Part shown: positions 8,598 through 17,848 of the stretch, in pieces
How the letters are laid out: every line of letters begins with the position of its first letter
Position numbering within the stretch: the first letter of the stretch is position 1
From: Methanoregulaceae archaeon
Lineage (GTDB): Bacteria > Armatimonadota > Fimbriimonadia > Fimbriimonadales > Fimbriimonadaceae
Length of the DNA: 64,000 bases
Direction: 5' to 3'
Assembly: GCA_020850325.1 (NCBI GenBank)
Contig: JADZEW010000024.1
Span: forward strand, 62,001 to 126,000
Translations under genes and position numbers: made by a program
Notes under the pieces: model-generated
What the model was told of the DNA's origin: nothing
What the model saw: only the letters and a program-made list of their open reading frames with translations
Database searches by the model: none

Positions 8598-9872
8598 CTA
8601 CCCCTGAACGAGAATCCAGACCGTTTGCGTGATCGTTTCTGCGCCGACCTCAGCCGTCAGCCGTAGCGGGAACGCTCCGCGGAATCCACCGGGGACCACG
8701 ACTTCGAATACTTGCCGCTTCGAACCACGGGCGTTGTAAATCACGAACGTCTTGTTGTCGCCGCTGTCGATCGCCCAGCCTTCAGGCGGTGCTACCCGAA
8801 AAACGCCGGTCACGCGCTTGCCCGTGTTGGAGTAGATGATCGTGCTTAACCGCACCTTCTGCGGCTCACTCGAAGTCATAATCGGGCGTGGCTTCTCGAG
8901 GCCAAAGTGCACGGTCGAGGCGACTTCATAGCTGGTCTGCATGATCGTGGTCGCGCCGCTGCCATCGGTGATCGTTCCTCGCAGAACGCGCCAACCCGGC
9001 TCGGCATTGGCCTGAACCTTCGTTGAGTAGTCCACGAAACTGCGGTTCTTCCGGTCAAAGGCCGGGAACGGCATGCCCGATGAACTGGTCACGTCCTTGG
9101 CCAGGCCCTCGGTCCGCAGGTCGATCCGCGTAAAACCGAGTGCTTCGGTGCCGTTGAAGGTCAGGCGGATGCGGGTGTCCTCGCCGGGAACAACGGAGCG
9201 GCCCTTGAATTGCGGTTCCCACTTGAAGCCTGCCGGCAGGTTGTTGCCCCGGTCCATCATCAGCGAGAGCATGCCCACAACCCGAGGTTGGAACGGCTCG
9301 GCAAGGGGCTCGGCAGTGGGGATGGCGTCGAGTCGAACACCGACCGTCGTGCCAGCCTTCTGAGGCACCATTGCCCAGCCGGGATCGCTCAGCGTCGCCT
9401 CGACGTGCCACTCCTCGCCCTCGGCGCGAGCAGCAACCTTGGTCGAACCGGTCAAGGCATCGGCATCCACCCACTGAGGTCCCTCGGGGCGTGTTGCATC
9501 GAGTCGCCGTGCGAACACCTCTGGTTGGCTCCCCGACCACTTGATGCGTACTTCGATGTTATCGGCTCCGATCAGCCAGCCGTTACCGCCGAGATCGAGC
9601 GTCGCGACCAGGTCCTGCCCGACGCGTAGCTTGCCCGCGAAGTGGAGCTTGCCGGGCTGCCATTGGAAGTAGGTGGTCGCACTTCCGGTACCGAGCGGGT
9701 CCCACTCTTCCTCGGCCAATGTGCCGTCGACGCGCGGCGTGATCGCCAGGCGGACCGTCTCGGTGAAATCGGGAGCTACGCTGAACGGCGACGGCCCTTG
9801 GGGCATGGTGGGCGTCGAGCCGGTCGGCACGGTCAAATCTTGGGCGGAGGCCAATAGGAGGAGGGACAGCAT
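8598..9872 (-). CDS. secreted protein with CBM9-like N-terminal domain
   Basis: A 424-residue exported protein of unknown function. MLSLLLLASAQ is a short signal-peptide-like N-terminus. RLAITPRVDGTLAEEEWDP is the typical opening of carbohydrate-binding family-9-like domains, and DNIEVRIKWSG fits their later strands. The second half (from about residue 220) is beta-rich with several Ig-like stretches ending IVYNARGSKRQVFEVVVPGG-type sequence. A TAAACT hexamer ends only 3 nt before the ATG. It probably binds glycans or works in the envelope. No catalytic motif is recognised. Confidence 0.6.
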   Translation of the reverse strand: MLSLLLLASAQDLTVPTGSTPTMPQGPSPFSVAPDFTETVRLAITPRVDGTLAEEEWDPLGTGSATTYFQWQPGKLHFAGKLRVGQDLVATLDLGGNGWLIGADNIEVRIKWSGSQPEVFARRLDATRPEGPQWVDADALTGSTKVAARAEGEEWHVEATLSDPGWAMVPQKAGTTVGVRLDAIPTAEPLAEPFQPRVVGMLSLMMDRGNNLPAGFKWEPQFKGRSVVPGEDTRIRLTFNGTEALGFTRIDLRTEGLAKDVTSSSGMPFPAFDRKNRSFVDYSTKVQANAEPGWRVLRGTITDGSGATTIMQTSYEVASTVHFGLEKPRPIMTSSEPQKVRLSTIIYSNTGKRVTGVFRVAPPEGWAIDSGDNKTFVIYNARGSKRQVFEVVVPGGFRGAFPLRLTAEVGAETITQTVWILVQG

Positions 9873-9913
9873 CTCAGTTTACGGACGTACGACCAGCCCC
9901 TCGCGATTCGCGA

Positions 9914-10852
9914 TCAGTTCGGGTCGGTCAAGTCCAGCCGCATCGGTGTGAACCGTCGCTCGACCTCGAAGCCGAGCTTCTCGTACCACTCGATGAGATG
10001 GGTCCAGTCCACTCTCGCGGCCCGAATGCCGTTAGCCTTGGCGTGGGCGAGGGTTGCGGTCATCAGCGCCGTTCCCAATCCCTTTCCACGCTGATCAGCG
10101 GCGACCCCGATGGGGCCGATCGCCAGCCAAGGAGAGGGAAGCGAACCCACAATCGTCGCCCCGGCCAAGTGGAGCCGATGCGAGGGTTCTTGGGTCATCG
10201 CGAACGCCACAATACCGCCGTCTTCGAGGATGGAGATGAACCCGGGATCCGGCTCATGGGCGAGTTTGTCGCGCACGTCGAATGCCCACCGCCCGGGGAA
10301 CTCGCGATCGAGAAACTCGAGCAAGGCCGGAACATCATCGGGCGTGCACTGCCGGACTCGCGGGTCGTCTACTGGGGATGCAGACGCCAGATCGATCTTC
10401 AGGTCGACGCACTGCCGGTCAGGAGCGGCGGGCACGAACCCTTCGACCATCAGGAAGTCGGCGAGGCCGGGCCAGTTTTCGGGTACGCCCGGGAAGAGGT
10501 GGCGGGCATCTTGGCCGAAGACCAGCCCCGCTTGGCCGCGCTGCCGAAGCAGGTGTTTGATGTCGGCGAGCAGATCCGCCGCCGCCGGGGCATCGCGAAA
10601 GGCAATGGCCGAGAGGTGCGAAGCATCGGGATCAGGACCGCGATAGGCGCGGGCCGCGGACTTCTTCACCCAAGCCAAGGCCTGAATCTCGCCATCCACC
10701 ACCCAGGCCGCGGATGCGCCCCAGTCAAAGCAGGGACAACCGACGACACAACTGGTTAGGGCGGCAAGGTCGATGTGCCACGGTTCAGGCGCCGTCGAGT
10801 TCCAAAACTGGACGGCGTCGCCGAGCTGGAGCTGTCGAAAGCCTACTCGCAT
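9914..10852 (-). CDS. GNAT-family N-acetyltransferase
   Basis: A 312-residue protein whose C-terminal third is a GNAT acetyltransferase domain, transferring an acyl group from acyl-CoA. The acetyl-CoA loop is VAADQRGKGLGTALM (R-G-x-G-L-G), followed by WYEKLGFEVERRF. The N-terminal half (about 1-150) is not recognisable as a known domain but also looks GNAT-like in layout, so this may be a tandem GNAT. The start overlaps the end of the upstream gene by 10 bp, placing it last in a three-gene operon. The substrate is unknown. Confidence 0.75.
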   Translation of the reverse strand: MRVGFRQLQLGDAVQFWNSTAPEPWHIDLAALTSCVVGCPCFDWGASAAWVVDGEIQALAWVKKSAARAYRGPDPDASHLSAIAFRDAPAAADLLADIKHLLRQRGQAGLVFGQDARHLFPGVPENWPGLADFLMVEGFVPAAPDRQCVDLKIDLASASPVDDPRVRQCTPDDVPALLEFLDREFPGRWAFDVRDKLAHEPDPGFISILEDGGIVAFAMTQEPSHRLHLAGATIVGSLPSPWLAIGPIGVAADQRGKGLGTALMTATLAHAKANGIRAARVDWTHLIEWYEKLGFEVERRFTPMRLDLTDPN

Positions 10853-11373
10853 GATGCATCGCGGGCAAGAAGTTGGCGCAAGTGCTCGCCGTATAGGTTC
10901 AACGCCTCGCGGGTGCGCAGGATGCGGGAGATCATGTGGCCGTCGTCCATCGTCATAAAACAGTCCACCGACGGGGCGGCGAACAGCGCCTCAAAGGCAT
11001 CGCCGAAGCTGCCGTCGAGCGTGCTGCAATGCTCGGCATCGAGCGCATCAAATCGAAGATAAGCGACCACATACTTGCGCACCTTGGGATAGTTCGCTTG
11101 CATCCACTGCCGTTCTTGGGCGTAGCGCCGCTCGAGCTGATCGACCGCCCCGTACTGGCCGGCGTCGCAAAGCGCTTCAACCAGATTCTCGAAGTGGCCA
11201 TAGAACTGGATCAGATCGGCCTGGCGCTCTCGAACCGAGGGCCCCTGGACGGTCCGCTCGCGAACCGTAACTTCTTCCCATGTCTCGTTGGCGAGCCGCA
11301 CTCGTTGCGGGATCGCCCAAACCCATCGAAAAACCCCGGTAGCACTCCGGGTTACGCGCGTGAATCCATTCAT
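10843..11373 (-). CDS. conserved-looking hypothetical protein
   Basis: A 176-residue soluble protein that I do not recognise. The N-terminus is basic (MNGFTRVTRSATGVFRWVW) and the middle is helical and rich in charged residues (ERRYAQERQWMQANYPKVRKYV). There is no signal peptide or membrane helix. The start overlaps the DUF1844 gene stop by 4 bp, and its 3' end overlaps the GNAT gene start, so the three are probably translated from one message. Codon use matches the neighbours. Confidence 0.6.
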   Translation of the reverse strand: MNGFTRVTRSATGVFRWVWAIPQRVRLANETWEEVTVRERTVQGPSVRERQADLIQFYGHFENLVEALCDAGQYGAVDQLERRYAQERQWMQANYPKVRKYVVAYLRFDALDAEHCSTLDGSFGDAFEALFAAPSVDCFMTMDDGHMISRILRTREALNLYGEHLRQLLARDASCE

Positions 11374-11651
11374 GCGTCGTCCTCCTTGGACTTCTCTACA
11401 AAGTTCAGACGTAGATTTCGCACGAGATTGTGCATCTCACGCCGATCGTTTTCGTCGAGTTTGTGCTCGACCAGCGGCATCAGGGCGGCGACGGCATCGA
11501 TGGCCAGTTTCGCGCCTTCGATGTTCCGGTCGATCTGGCCGGTGAGCATGTCGGGCTGCAGACCCATCTTCTGCCAGGCAACAGCGGCCAACTGGTCGAT
11601 CATCATGACGACCAACTCATCGACGACGAGGGGTTGTGGCGTCTCGGCCAT
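11370..11651 (-). CDS. DUF1844 domain protein
   Basis: A 93-residue soluble helical protein of the DUF1844 family. Typical features are GLQPDMLTGQIDRNIEGAKL and IDAVAALMPLVEHKLDENDR near the middle, with an acidic tail KSKEDDA. The family has no established function. It is the first gene of the cluster 11651-9914 and overlaps the next gene by ATGA. No Shine-Dalgarno site or -10-like hexamer is evident right upstream. Confidence 0.8.
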   Translation of the reverse strand: MAETPQPLVVDELVVMMIDQLAAVAWQKMGLQPDMLTGQIDRNIEGAKLAIDAVAALMPLVEHKLDENDRREMHNLVRNLRLNFVEKSKEDDA

Positions 11652-11891
11652 TTGCCGTCACAGACGAGCGAAGTGCGCGAGAAGTCGCTGCACATTTTCG
11701 TGCCGCCGGTGCAGTGATCATTCCTCCACTTGCAGGTGAGAAAGTTCCCGCTTGCGCGAACAGGCGGGGTGGACTCTCTTGGGTGACCTCGGATCACCCC
11801 ATCTCTGTTCGCTCCGCTTACAGGTCTTCAAGGGGAAGAAAGGAAGCTCTCGGCTTTGCCGCTTCGCCCAGCCGCGTCATAATCAAACTCT
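11652..11891. other. 240-bp divergent intergenic region with hairpins
   Basis: No convincing ORF. Two short inverted repeats are visible: CCCGC (11747-11751) with GCGGG (11764-11768), and GGGTGA (11781-11786) with TCACCC (11794-11799). The right end holds the acyl-CoA dehydrogenase promoter. The hairpins may be operator or leader structures; no known riboswitch core is recognised. Confidence 0.4.
11856..11883 (+). promoter_or_regulatory. predicted sigma-70-type promoter for the acyl-CoA dehydrogenase
   Basis: -35 TTGCCG (11856-11861), 16-nt spacer, -10 CATAAT (11878-11883). The ATG at 11892 is 8 nt after the -10 box, so transcription would start at or next to the start codon, giving a leaderless mRNA. 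Confidence 0.55.
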
Positions 11892-13475
11892 ATGTCGACG
11901 GCGACACACCAGAGCGTGGCGGGGGGCGAGTTTTTTGCCGCAACCCCAACTTCCATCTTCACCCCCGAATCGTTCTCCAGCGACGAACGGTTGATGATCC
12001 AGGCCGCGGAGCAGTTCAGCCGCGGGGAAGTGCTGCCCGTCGTCGAAGAGCTGGATCAGCAAGCCGATGGCCTCACGCCCCGCCTCATCCGCATGGCCGG
12101 AGAACTCGGTTTCTGCGGCGTGGATACGCCCGAAGCCTACGGCGGGCTCGGACTCGGCAAGAACGTCGCCGCTCGGATCCTCGAGTTTCTCAGTCTGAAC
12201 GGTTCGTTCAGCGTCACCGTCGGTATCACGAGCGGCATCAGCCAGTTCGGATTGGTCGCCTTTGGCAACGAAGCGCAGAAGCAGAAATACCTACCTCACC
12301 TGACCAGCGGCGAGTGGATCGGCGCCTACGCGCTTAGCGAGCCCAACAGCGGCAGTGACGCGCTCTCCGCCACGACGCGGGCCGAACTGCGAGGCGATAA
12401 GTGGATCCTCAACGGCACCAAGATGTGGATCTCAAACGCCAAGTGGGCCAACTTCTTCCTCGTGATGGCGAAGATCGACGGCGAGAAGTTCTCCGCATTC
12501 CTGGTCGAGCGCGATTTCCCGGGCGTCAGCATCTCTCGCGAGGAGCACAAGATGGGCCTCAAGGGCTCCTCGACCGCGCGACTCGAACTCGTCGATGCCG
12601 AGATTCCGGTCGAGAATCTGCTCTATGAGCCCGGCTACGGCCACCACGTCGCGTTCAATGCGCTGAACGTGGGCCGCTTTAAGCTCGCCGCGATGAGCAT
12701 CGGCCCGGCGCGACACGCGATGGAGTTGGCCGCGGTCTACGCTAAGGATCGTCGCCAGTTCGGGCGCCCGATCAGCGACTTCGGCCTGATTCGCAAAAAA
12801 TTCGCCGAGATGGCGGCTCGGTTCTATGTCGCCGAGAGCATGATCTACCGGACGGGCGCGATGATCGACGACGCCTTTGCCACCAGCGGAGGGGACATCA
12901 CCGGCAACCGCCAAGCCGCCGAGGAGTTTGCGATCGAGTGCTCGGCCTGCAAGGTGTTCGCAACCGAAGCCGAGTCGGCGATCGTGGACGAAGCGTTGCA
13001 GTGCTTCGGCGGATACGGGTTCACCGAGGAGTTTCCGATCGCTCGGCACTACCGGGACGCTCGGGTGAGCCGCATCTACGAAGGCACGAACGAGATCAAC
13101 CGCATCTTCCTTGCCGATCGGCTGCGCCGCCGCGCCCAAGAGGGCCGGGTGTCTCTGGCAGCGGTGGGAGATAGCTTCATCAGCGAACTCGCGGGGCGCG
13201 CCATGGCCGCCGAGCCCAAGGATCAGATCCGGGTTGGGGCGCTGTCTGACCTCGTGATGCTCGCCTACGCCGAGCAGTCGGCGCGTCTGCGTGCAGGGCA
13301 GTCGGGAGGACCGTACGGCGACCTCTACCGCGTGTTCGTCAACATGGCGAATGCCGAGGCGGCGCGTGCGTATGCGACCGTCACCGGCGATAGCGCGGGC
13401 TCACTTCCTGCGCCGCTCGCGGTGGACATGGAGGCGCTGGCCGGCCTGGTTCTCGACAAGCAGGGGCCGCTTTGA
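11892..13475 (+). CDS. acyl-CoA dehydrogenase family protein
   Basis: A 527-residue FAD-dependent acyl-CoA dehydrogenase, catalysing alpha,beta-desaturation of acyl-CoA, probably in beta-oxidation. The core carries ALSEPNSGSDALSATT, KMWISNAKWANFFLVMAK, RRQFGRPISDFGLIRKKFAE and the catalytic-base region YEGTNEINRIFLADRLRR. About 110 residues follow the core, as in the longer VLCAD-like members. The GTG/TTG-type overlap with the next gene (TTGA) implies coupled translation with the Gfo/Idh/MocA gene. Chain-length specificity cannot be read from sequence. Confidence 0.9.
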   Translation: MSTATHQSVAGGEFFAATPTSIFTPESFSSDERLMIQAAEQFSRGEVLPVVEELDQQADGLTPRLIRMAGELGFCGVDTPEAYGGLGLGKNVAARILEFLSLNGSFSVTVGITSGISQFGLVAFGNEAQKQKYLPHLTSGEWIGAYALSEPNSGSDALSATTRAELRGDKWILNGTKMWISNAKWANFFLVMAKIDGEKFSAFLVERDFPGVSISREEHKMGLKGSSTARLELVDAEIPVENLLYEPGYGHHVAFNALNVGRFKLAAMSIGPARHAMELAAVYAKDRRQFGRPISDFGLIRKKFAEMAARFYVAESMIYRTGAMIDDAFATSGGDITGNRQAAEEFAIECSACKVFATEAESAIVDEALQCFGGYGFTEEFPIARHYRDARVSRIYEGTNEINRIFLADRLRRRAQEGRVSLAAVGDSFISELAGRAMAAEPKDQIRVGALSDLVMLAYAEQSARLRAGQSGGPYGDLYRVFVNMANAEAARAYATVTGDSAGSLPAPLAVDMEALAGLVLDKQGPL

Positions 13476-14440
13476 CGCGGATCGCGATCTTCGGCGCGGG
13501 CGGAATGGGGGGCACCCACGCTCGTCACTACGCTCGGATCGACGGCGTGGAACTGGCGATCGTCGACACGGTTTCGGATCGTGCCCAGGCGCTCGCGGAG
13601 CGGCATTGTTCGAAGGTGATGGATTCCGCCTCGGCGGCCATCGAGTGGGCCGATCTCGTCGATATCTGCACGCCGACCGATTGCCATGCCGAACTCGCCC
13701 ACCAAGCCATCGCGGCCGGTCGGGCGGTCCTCGTCGAGAAGCCGATTGCTGGCGAACTCGCCGAAGCTGCGGAGATCGTGCGTCATGCCGACACCGCCGG
13801 GGTGCCCCTGATGGTGGGCCAAGTGGTGCGTTACTTTCCCGAGTTTCGTCGGGGGCATGAACTCGTTGTAGAAGGGAAAGTGGGCAAGCCTGCGGCGGCG
13901 CGGATGCGGCGTGGCGGCGGTCCGCCGAAGGCCCCTTGGTTCCTCGATCACAAGCGCTCGGGTGGGGTGCTGATCGACCTCGCGGTCCATGACTTCGACT
14001 GGCTGAGGTGGACGCTAGGCGAGGTGGATCACCTGTACGCCCGCTCGGTCGGCGCCGGGACCGGCCAGGGAGCGGACTATGCGTTAACGACCTTGACCTT
14101 TGAGAGCGGCTGCGTGGCGCACGTAGAGAGCACGTGGATGGATCCGAGCGGGTTTCGCGTCAGCTTCGAAGTGGCGGGCAGCGACGGGATGATCGAATAC
14201 GATTCGCGACAGACGTCTGTCGTCAAGACGCACGTTTCGGGTTCGAGTCGCGGGGAAGCGCCACTCGATGGCGGCGACGATCCGTATTACCGGCAGCTGC
14301 TCGATGTGGTCGCTACCGTTAGGGGAGAAAAGCCGGTCGCAGTGAGCGGAGCCGATGGCTTTGCTGCGCTGGCGATCGCGATTGCCGCGCGCGAGAGCGC
14401 GCAAACGGGAAAGGTTGTCCAGCCGGTTCGGGAGCCCTAA
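13472..14440 (+). CDS. Gfo/Idh/MocA-family oxidoreductase
   Basis: A 322-residue NAD(P)-dependent oxidoreductase with an N-terminal Rossmann fold (IAIFGAGGMGGTHARHYA) and the conserved EKPIAGELAEA motif holding the catalytic lysine region. GGVLIDLAVHDFDWLRW in the second domain is the usual H-D-[IFL]-D signature. Members act on sugars and cyclitols. The start is TTG 13472, overlapping the acyl-CoA dehydrogenase stop. The 3' end overlaps the convergent gene by 4 bp. The substrate is not assignable. Confidence 0.88.
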   Translation: MTRIAIFGAGGMGGTHARHYARIDGVELAIVDTVSDRAQALAERHCSKVMDSASAAIEWADLVDICTPTDCHAELAHQAIAAGRAVLVEKPIAGELAEAAEIVRHADTAGVPLMVGQVVRYFPEFRRGHELVVEGKVGKPAAARMRRGGGPPKAPWFLDHKRSGGVLIDLAVHDFDWLRWTLGEVDHLYARSVGAGTGQGADYALTTLTFESGCVAHVESTWMDPSGFRVSFEVAGSDGMIEYDSRQTSVVKTHVSGSSRGEAPLDGGDDPYYRQLLDVVATVRGEKPVAVSGADGFAALAIAIAARESAQTGKVVQPVREP

Positions 14441-14871
14441 GCTTCCTTCTTCTTAGCGGTGCCTCGCGACTTCCAGAGCTTCATGATGGTCACCGCGATG
14501 CCCAGATAGGGTGCGATCCCGGCTAGCTTCGTGGTTGCGGCCCCAGTCAGCGATTCTACGGCGTGGGAGACCATGTTCGCGCGGCTACTCAGTGCGAGAA
14601 CCGTGCCCTTAGCGCTGTCGGAGACCACCCGGGCGTTGTCGGCCACGAGCGTGACCTTCTCGGTCAGCGTATCGACCTTCACGACGAGCGTCTTCACCTG
14701 GGGCAGCAGTTCATCGTTGACCTTGCCCATCAGGCTCTGCACTTGTGGCTGAACCTGCTGGACGGTTCGAATCAACTGGAGGACCAAGATGCACAGGGCC
14801 CCGAAGGTCAAGGCGATGATCAGCAAAGTTATCGCCGAAAGCACGAAGTACCAAGTCGGAATCGTGATCAT
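14437..14871 (-). CDS. DUF948-like membrane-anchored protein
   Basis: A 144-residue protein with one N-terminal membrane helix (VLSAITLLIIALTFGALCIL), then a long amphipathic coiled-coil-like region with heptad spacing (QVQPQVQSLMGKVNDELL ... LVVKVDTLTEKVTLVADNA). A weak second hydrophobic stretch (LAGIAPYLGIAVTIMKLW) lies near the basic tail RGTAKKKEA. The layout resembles DUF948 proteins, whose function is unknown. It overlaps the upstream 856-residue gene by 4 bp (ATGA). Confidence 0.6.
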   Translation of the reverse strand: MITIPTWYFVLSAITLLIIALTFGALCILVLQLIRTVQQVQPQVQSLMGKVNDELLPQVKTLVVKVDTLTEKVTLVADNARVVSDSAKGTVLALSSRANMVSHAVESLTGAATTKLAGIAPYLGIAVTIMKLWKSRGTAKKKEA

Positions 14872-17438
14872 CCTTTCACCTTAATCTCAACGCGCGCAAC
14901 GGAACGAGCCGTCAGAGGTAAGGATACTGCCAACTCGCCGTCGGTTGCCTCTACCGTCTCGCCGAGTACGTCGAACACCTGGCCCCACAGCCCTCGGGCG
15001 CGGAGTTCCGCACGAAGGTCGAGATCGGTCGGGTTCTCCAGGACGAGGGTGCACCAGCGCTTCCGAGTGTCGAGTCTCACCTCGCGCATCTTGCCGACCG
15101 ATAGGTGGAATTCGGCGCTCATCTGACGCAATACGACCTTGCGTCCGATACCGTCCCACGGCCGCACGATGTAATGGTCATCTTGAACTTCAAAGTGGCA
15201 CCCGAAGGTGAATACGCCGTAGTTGCGATTCGGTAGCACGTACGCTCCCGCCGACCGCAAATAGTGGAACAGCGCGAGACCCACGTCGCCGGTCGTTGGC
15301 ACGAAGTTGCGGAGTCGAGAGGCCAAGTCAGGGCCGTACCCCATCGAGGCTTCGCCCTCGGGACCGACAAGTGCCCACACGCCGAGCATGCCCCCGAACG
15401 CCAATCGCATATACGCTTCTGATAGCCCGGCGTAGTCCCGGTCGAGGGTCTCGAAGAACATCATCGAGTTCTCGGGGCCGGTGTGGCCGAGGCAGAGCTC
15501 GCCCCGATCGAACGTGAAGGGCAGAGGGCCATGCTCGAAATCGTCCCACTGGCGGCTGTCGCTGCCGTACCACCACCAGTTCGGCGAAAGGCTGCGGGCA
15601 GCGTAGGCGCAGCGCATGGCCCGCTCTTGGTGCGCCTCGTCGTTCAGGTAGCGCGCCGCGGTGAACGCCTCTTCGAAGACCGACGTGTCGAGGACGTTGT
15701 CGTCGCCGTAAGGGAACTGCTTGCGCAGGAGGTCCTCGGCCCGCACGGAAACGAACGGCATGAGTCGGTCGACCTCGTCGTTCATCCCCTCGATGCTCAA
15801 ATCGCGCAGCAGTTCGAACACCCGGGAGTAGCCGGGATAGCCCGTCCCACGTCCTTGCCGGGGAATGCCGTGACGGACCATCGCCAGCGCGGTGCGGTAG
15901 GCGTAATGGAGGTACTGCCGGGAGGGCTGGCGGGTCTCAGTGATCTGTCCCACGCGGTACATCGCGTGGTAGAGGTTGAACACCAACGGGTACACGTGCG
16001 GCCGCCCGTAGTTGAGGGCGACGGATCTCATGTCGGCGAACGCCGAGCCCACCGTGTCGTCGCCGGGGTTCTGAAGGTCGTCGCGTAGGAACTCGGCGAT
16101 GAACTCATCGAGCACACGAATCTGCTCCTGCTCGGGATAGATTGCGTTCTTTTCGGCGAGGAAAAGGGCGTCACTGAGGCCGCCCTCGACCACGAACGGC
16201 CCGGTGAACTCTGCCGCGGCAACCAGGCGCTCGCCGGTCTGCGGATTCGCGACGAGAATCGCCTTGTGCAACGCTGACTCGGGATCGTCGTGGACTTGAT
16301 GTTTCACGATCCACTCAGCCCGCTTGCGGATGAGCGTATCGATCGGCTCCGTGAAGTTCAGGTGAACGTGACTAAGCCGTCCCTGGGTGTCCTCGAAGGA
16401 AAGGCGCACCGGGCCCGGTTCCTTGGGCTTGATGAAGCAGAAGCCGCCCTCTTCGTCGGAGTCGGTTTCGAGGCTTGCATCCCGGTTGGTATAGAACTGG
16501 GTTGGGGTCGCGCCAGAGATCTCGACGGCGATGCCCACATCTGCGGGCGACACCGCCGCCGGCAACAGTTTGATCGCCGGATGGCCACAAAGCGCCAGCG
16601 TTTGGTTCACGCCATCGAATCGATCTCGATCCGCGGGCACAAAGCGGGTCTGGAACACGCGCGAGTCGCCCGGCTCGAGGATCAGCGATGAGTGGCCGTT
16701 CATCCAAGAGTCCCAGCCCTCTCGTTCTTGGGCGGCCTTGCTGTAGATGTAGACCACCGGGATGCCCTCCCACACCATCGGCGTGTTCAGCGACGACGGT
16801 ACGTGGGTGAAGAACTCCCACGAGGTCTCGGGGCCGGGGAAGATGAGCAGTCCCGGCGGCTCGGCGATCAGCCGCTGGGCAAAGAGGTAGCTGGCCGCTC
16901 CGCCAAGATACTTGTGAAGCACCAGGCGATCACTCCATAGAGTCTTGCCGCCCGCCCGGTCGGCTCGGCCCAGGCCCTCGTAGAGGTTGTTCAGCGCGAA
17001 GGGGAAGGCGAGTTCGCCGATCTCGACGTTTTGGCGGCCCCGGTTCGCCACTCGGATGTCCCACGCGACCTGCGGAATCGGGCCGGGAATCTCGTAGAAC
17101 TTGCCCGTCACTCGCAGCTCGGGCAGGAGACTGAACTCATACTCAAACTGGACGACGTGAACATCTTCGACGTCGAGGACCTCGGCGTCGGTGTTCCGGC
17201 TGACGATCCAGGGGTCGTCGGGGCCGAGCCGGGCTCCCAGCAGAATGGTCCCGGGATAGTAGTCGTCCGCGAACTCCTCGCCAAGCGTGATCGGCGGCAG
17301 CACGAACTGGAACTCATCACCCTCTTCGGGGAGGGTGGGATCGCTCGCCCAAAGCTGCTGGATTCTGCCCCCGGGGCCGAACTCCAGCGTCATCAGCGCG
17401 CCGTTTAACTCTGGTCGTTCGATGCCGAACTCGTCCAT
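14868..17438 (-). CDS. large carbohydrate-active-like protein (possible DUF5695 / alpha-alpha toroid)
   Basis: An 856-residue protein without signal peptide or membrane helix. The N-terminal half is beta-rich (VTGKFYEIPGPIPQVAWDI, GELAFPFALNNLYEG). The middle to C-terminal half (about 430-770) is helical with many Trp, Tyr and Asp residues (SLSPNWWWYGSDSRQWDDF, CLGHTGPENSMMFFETLDRD), as in (alpha/alpha)6 glycoside hydrolase and lyase toroids. The end is a beta domain. I think it acts on carbohydrates and may belong to DUF5695, but no catalytic pair can be assigned. It shares a message with the DUF948-like gene. Confidence 0.5.
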   Translation of the reverse strand: MDEFGIERPELNGALMTLEFGPGGRIQQLWASDPTLPEEGDEFQFVLPPITLGEEFADDYYPGTILLGARLGPDDPWIVSRNTDAEVLDVEDVHVVQFEYEFSLLPELRVTGKFYEIPGPIPQVAWDIRVANRGRQNVEIGELAFPFALNNLYEGLGRADRAGGKTLWSDRLVLHKYLGGAASYLFAQRLIAEPPGLLIFPGPETSWEFFTHVPSSLNTPMVWEGIPVVYIYSKAAQEREGWDSWMNGHSSLILEPGDSRVFQTRFVPADRDRFDGVNQTLALCGHPAIKLLPAAVSPADVGIAVEISGATPTQFYTNRDASLETDSDEEGGFCFIKPKEPGPVRLSFEDTQGRLSHVHLNFTEPIDTLIRKRAEWIVKHQVHDDPESALHKAILVANPQTGERLVAAAEFTGPFVVEGGLSDALFLAEKNAIYPEQEQIRVLDEFIAEFLRDDLQNPGDDTVGSAFADMRSVALNYGRPHVYPLVFNLYHAMYRVGQITETRQPSRQYLHYAYRTALAMVRHGIPRQGRGTGYPGYSRVFELLRDLSIEGMNDEVDRLMPFVSVRAEDLLRKQFPYGDDNVLDTSVFEEAFTAARYLNDEAHQERAMRCAYAARSLSPNWWWYGSDSRQWDDFEHGPLPFTFDRGELCLGHTGPENSMMFFETLDRDYAGLSEAYMRLAFGGMLGVWALVGPEGEASMGYGPDLASRLRNFVPTTGDVGLALFHYLRSAGAYVLPNRNYGVFTFGCHFEVQDDHYIVRPWDGIGRKVVLRQMSAEFHLSVGKMREVRLDTRKRWCTLVLENPTDLDLRAELRARGLWGQVFDVLGETVEATDGELAVSLPLTARSVARVEIKVKG

Positions 17439-17473
17439 CTAGTCCGTGCATCTTACCGAAGCCGGCGCGCACC

Positions 17474-17812
17474 TTAGCGGACGAAGTGAACGTCGGCAAT
17501 CGCGCCGTCGATGAAGAGGAAAACGCAGTCGAGCACCGGCTTCGAGATCGCGATCTGCCGGGCCTCGTCGAACGACTTGCGCACTGGGTCGCCATCGAGT
17601 CCTGCGAGGAGGTTCGAGTACACGGTGAGATCGTCCAAGGTGGGGAAGGCGGCGAGCCCGTTGTGGGTGGTGTCGGCCATGGTCACGTTGTTGGCGGCGT
17701 ACTTGCCATCGCCGACGCTGATCAGATAGAGCGTGTTGGGAAAGTCGCCGTAACTGCCGAGCATCGACTCGTCGAGGGTGAACATGCTGGGCGTCGTTTC
17801 GGTGTGGCTCAT
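17474..17812 (-). CDS. hypothetical protein
   Basis: A 112-residue soluble protein (MSHTETTPSMFTLDESMLG...) of unknown family. It contains LDDLTVYSNLLAGLDGDPV and ends FLFIDGAIADVHFVR; an acidic, mixed alpha/beta composition. ATG 17812 is chosen because a CATAAT hexamer ends 7 nt before it; the next in-frame ATG (17818) would sit inside that spacer. The longer frame would overlap the divergent peptidase start. No functional clue comes from neighbours. Confidence 0.55.
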   Translation of the reverse strand: MSHTETTPSMFTLDESMLGSYGDFPNTLYLISVGDGKYAANNVTMADTTHNGLAAFPTLDDLTVYSNLLAGLDGDPVRKSFDEARQIAISKPVLDCVFLFIDGAIADVHFVR

Positions 17813-17848
17813 GCCCATGATTATGTTTCGCGGCGGTAACCTCACGCC

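Noticed and set aside
11747-11799. known riboswitch or T-box in the 11.7-kb spacer
   Set aside because: Two short hairpins are present but no conserved core of a known class is recognisable.
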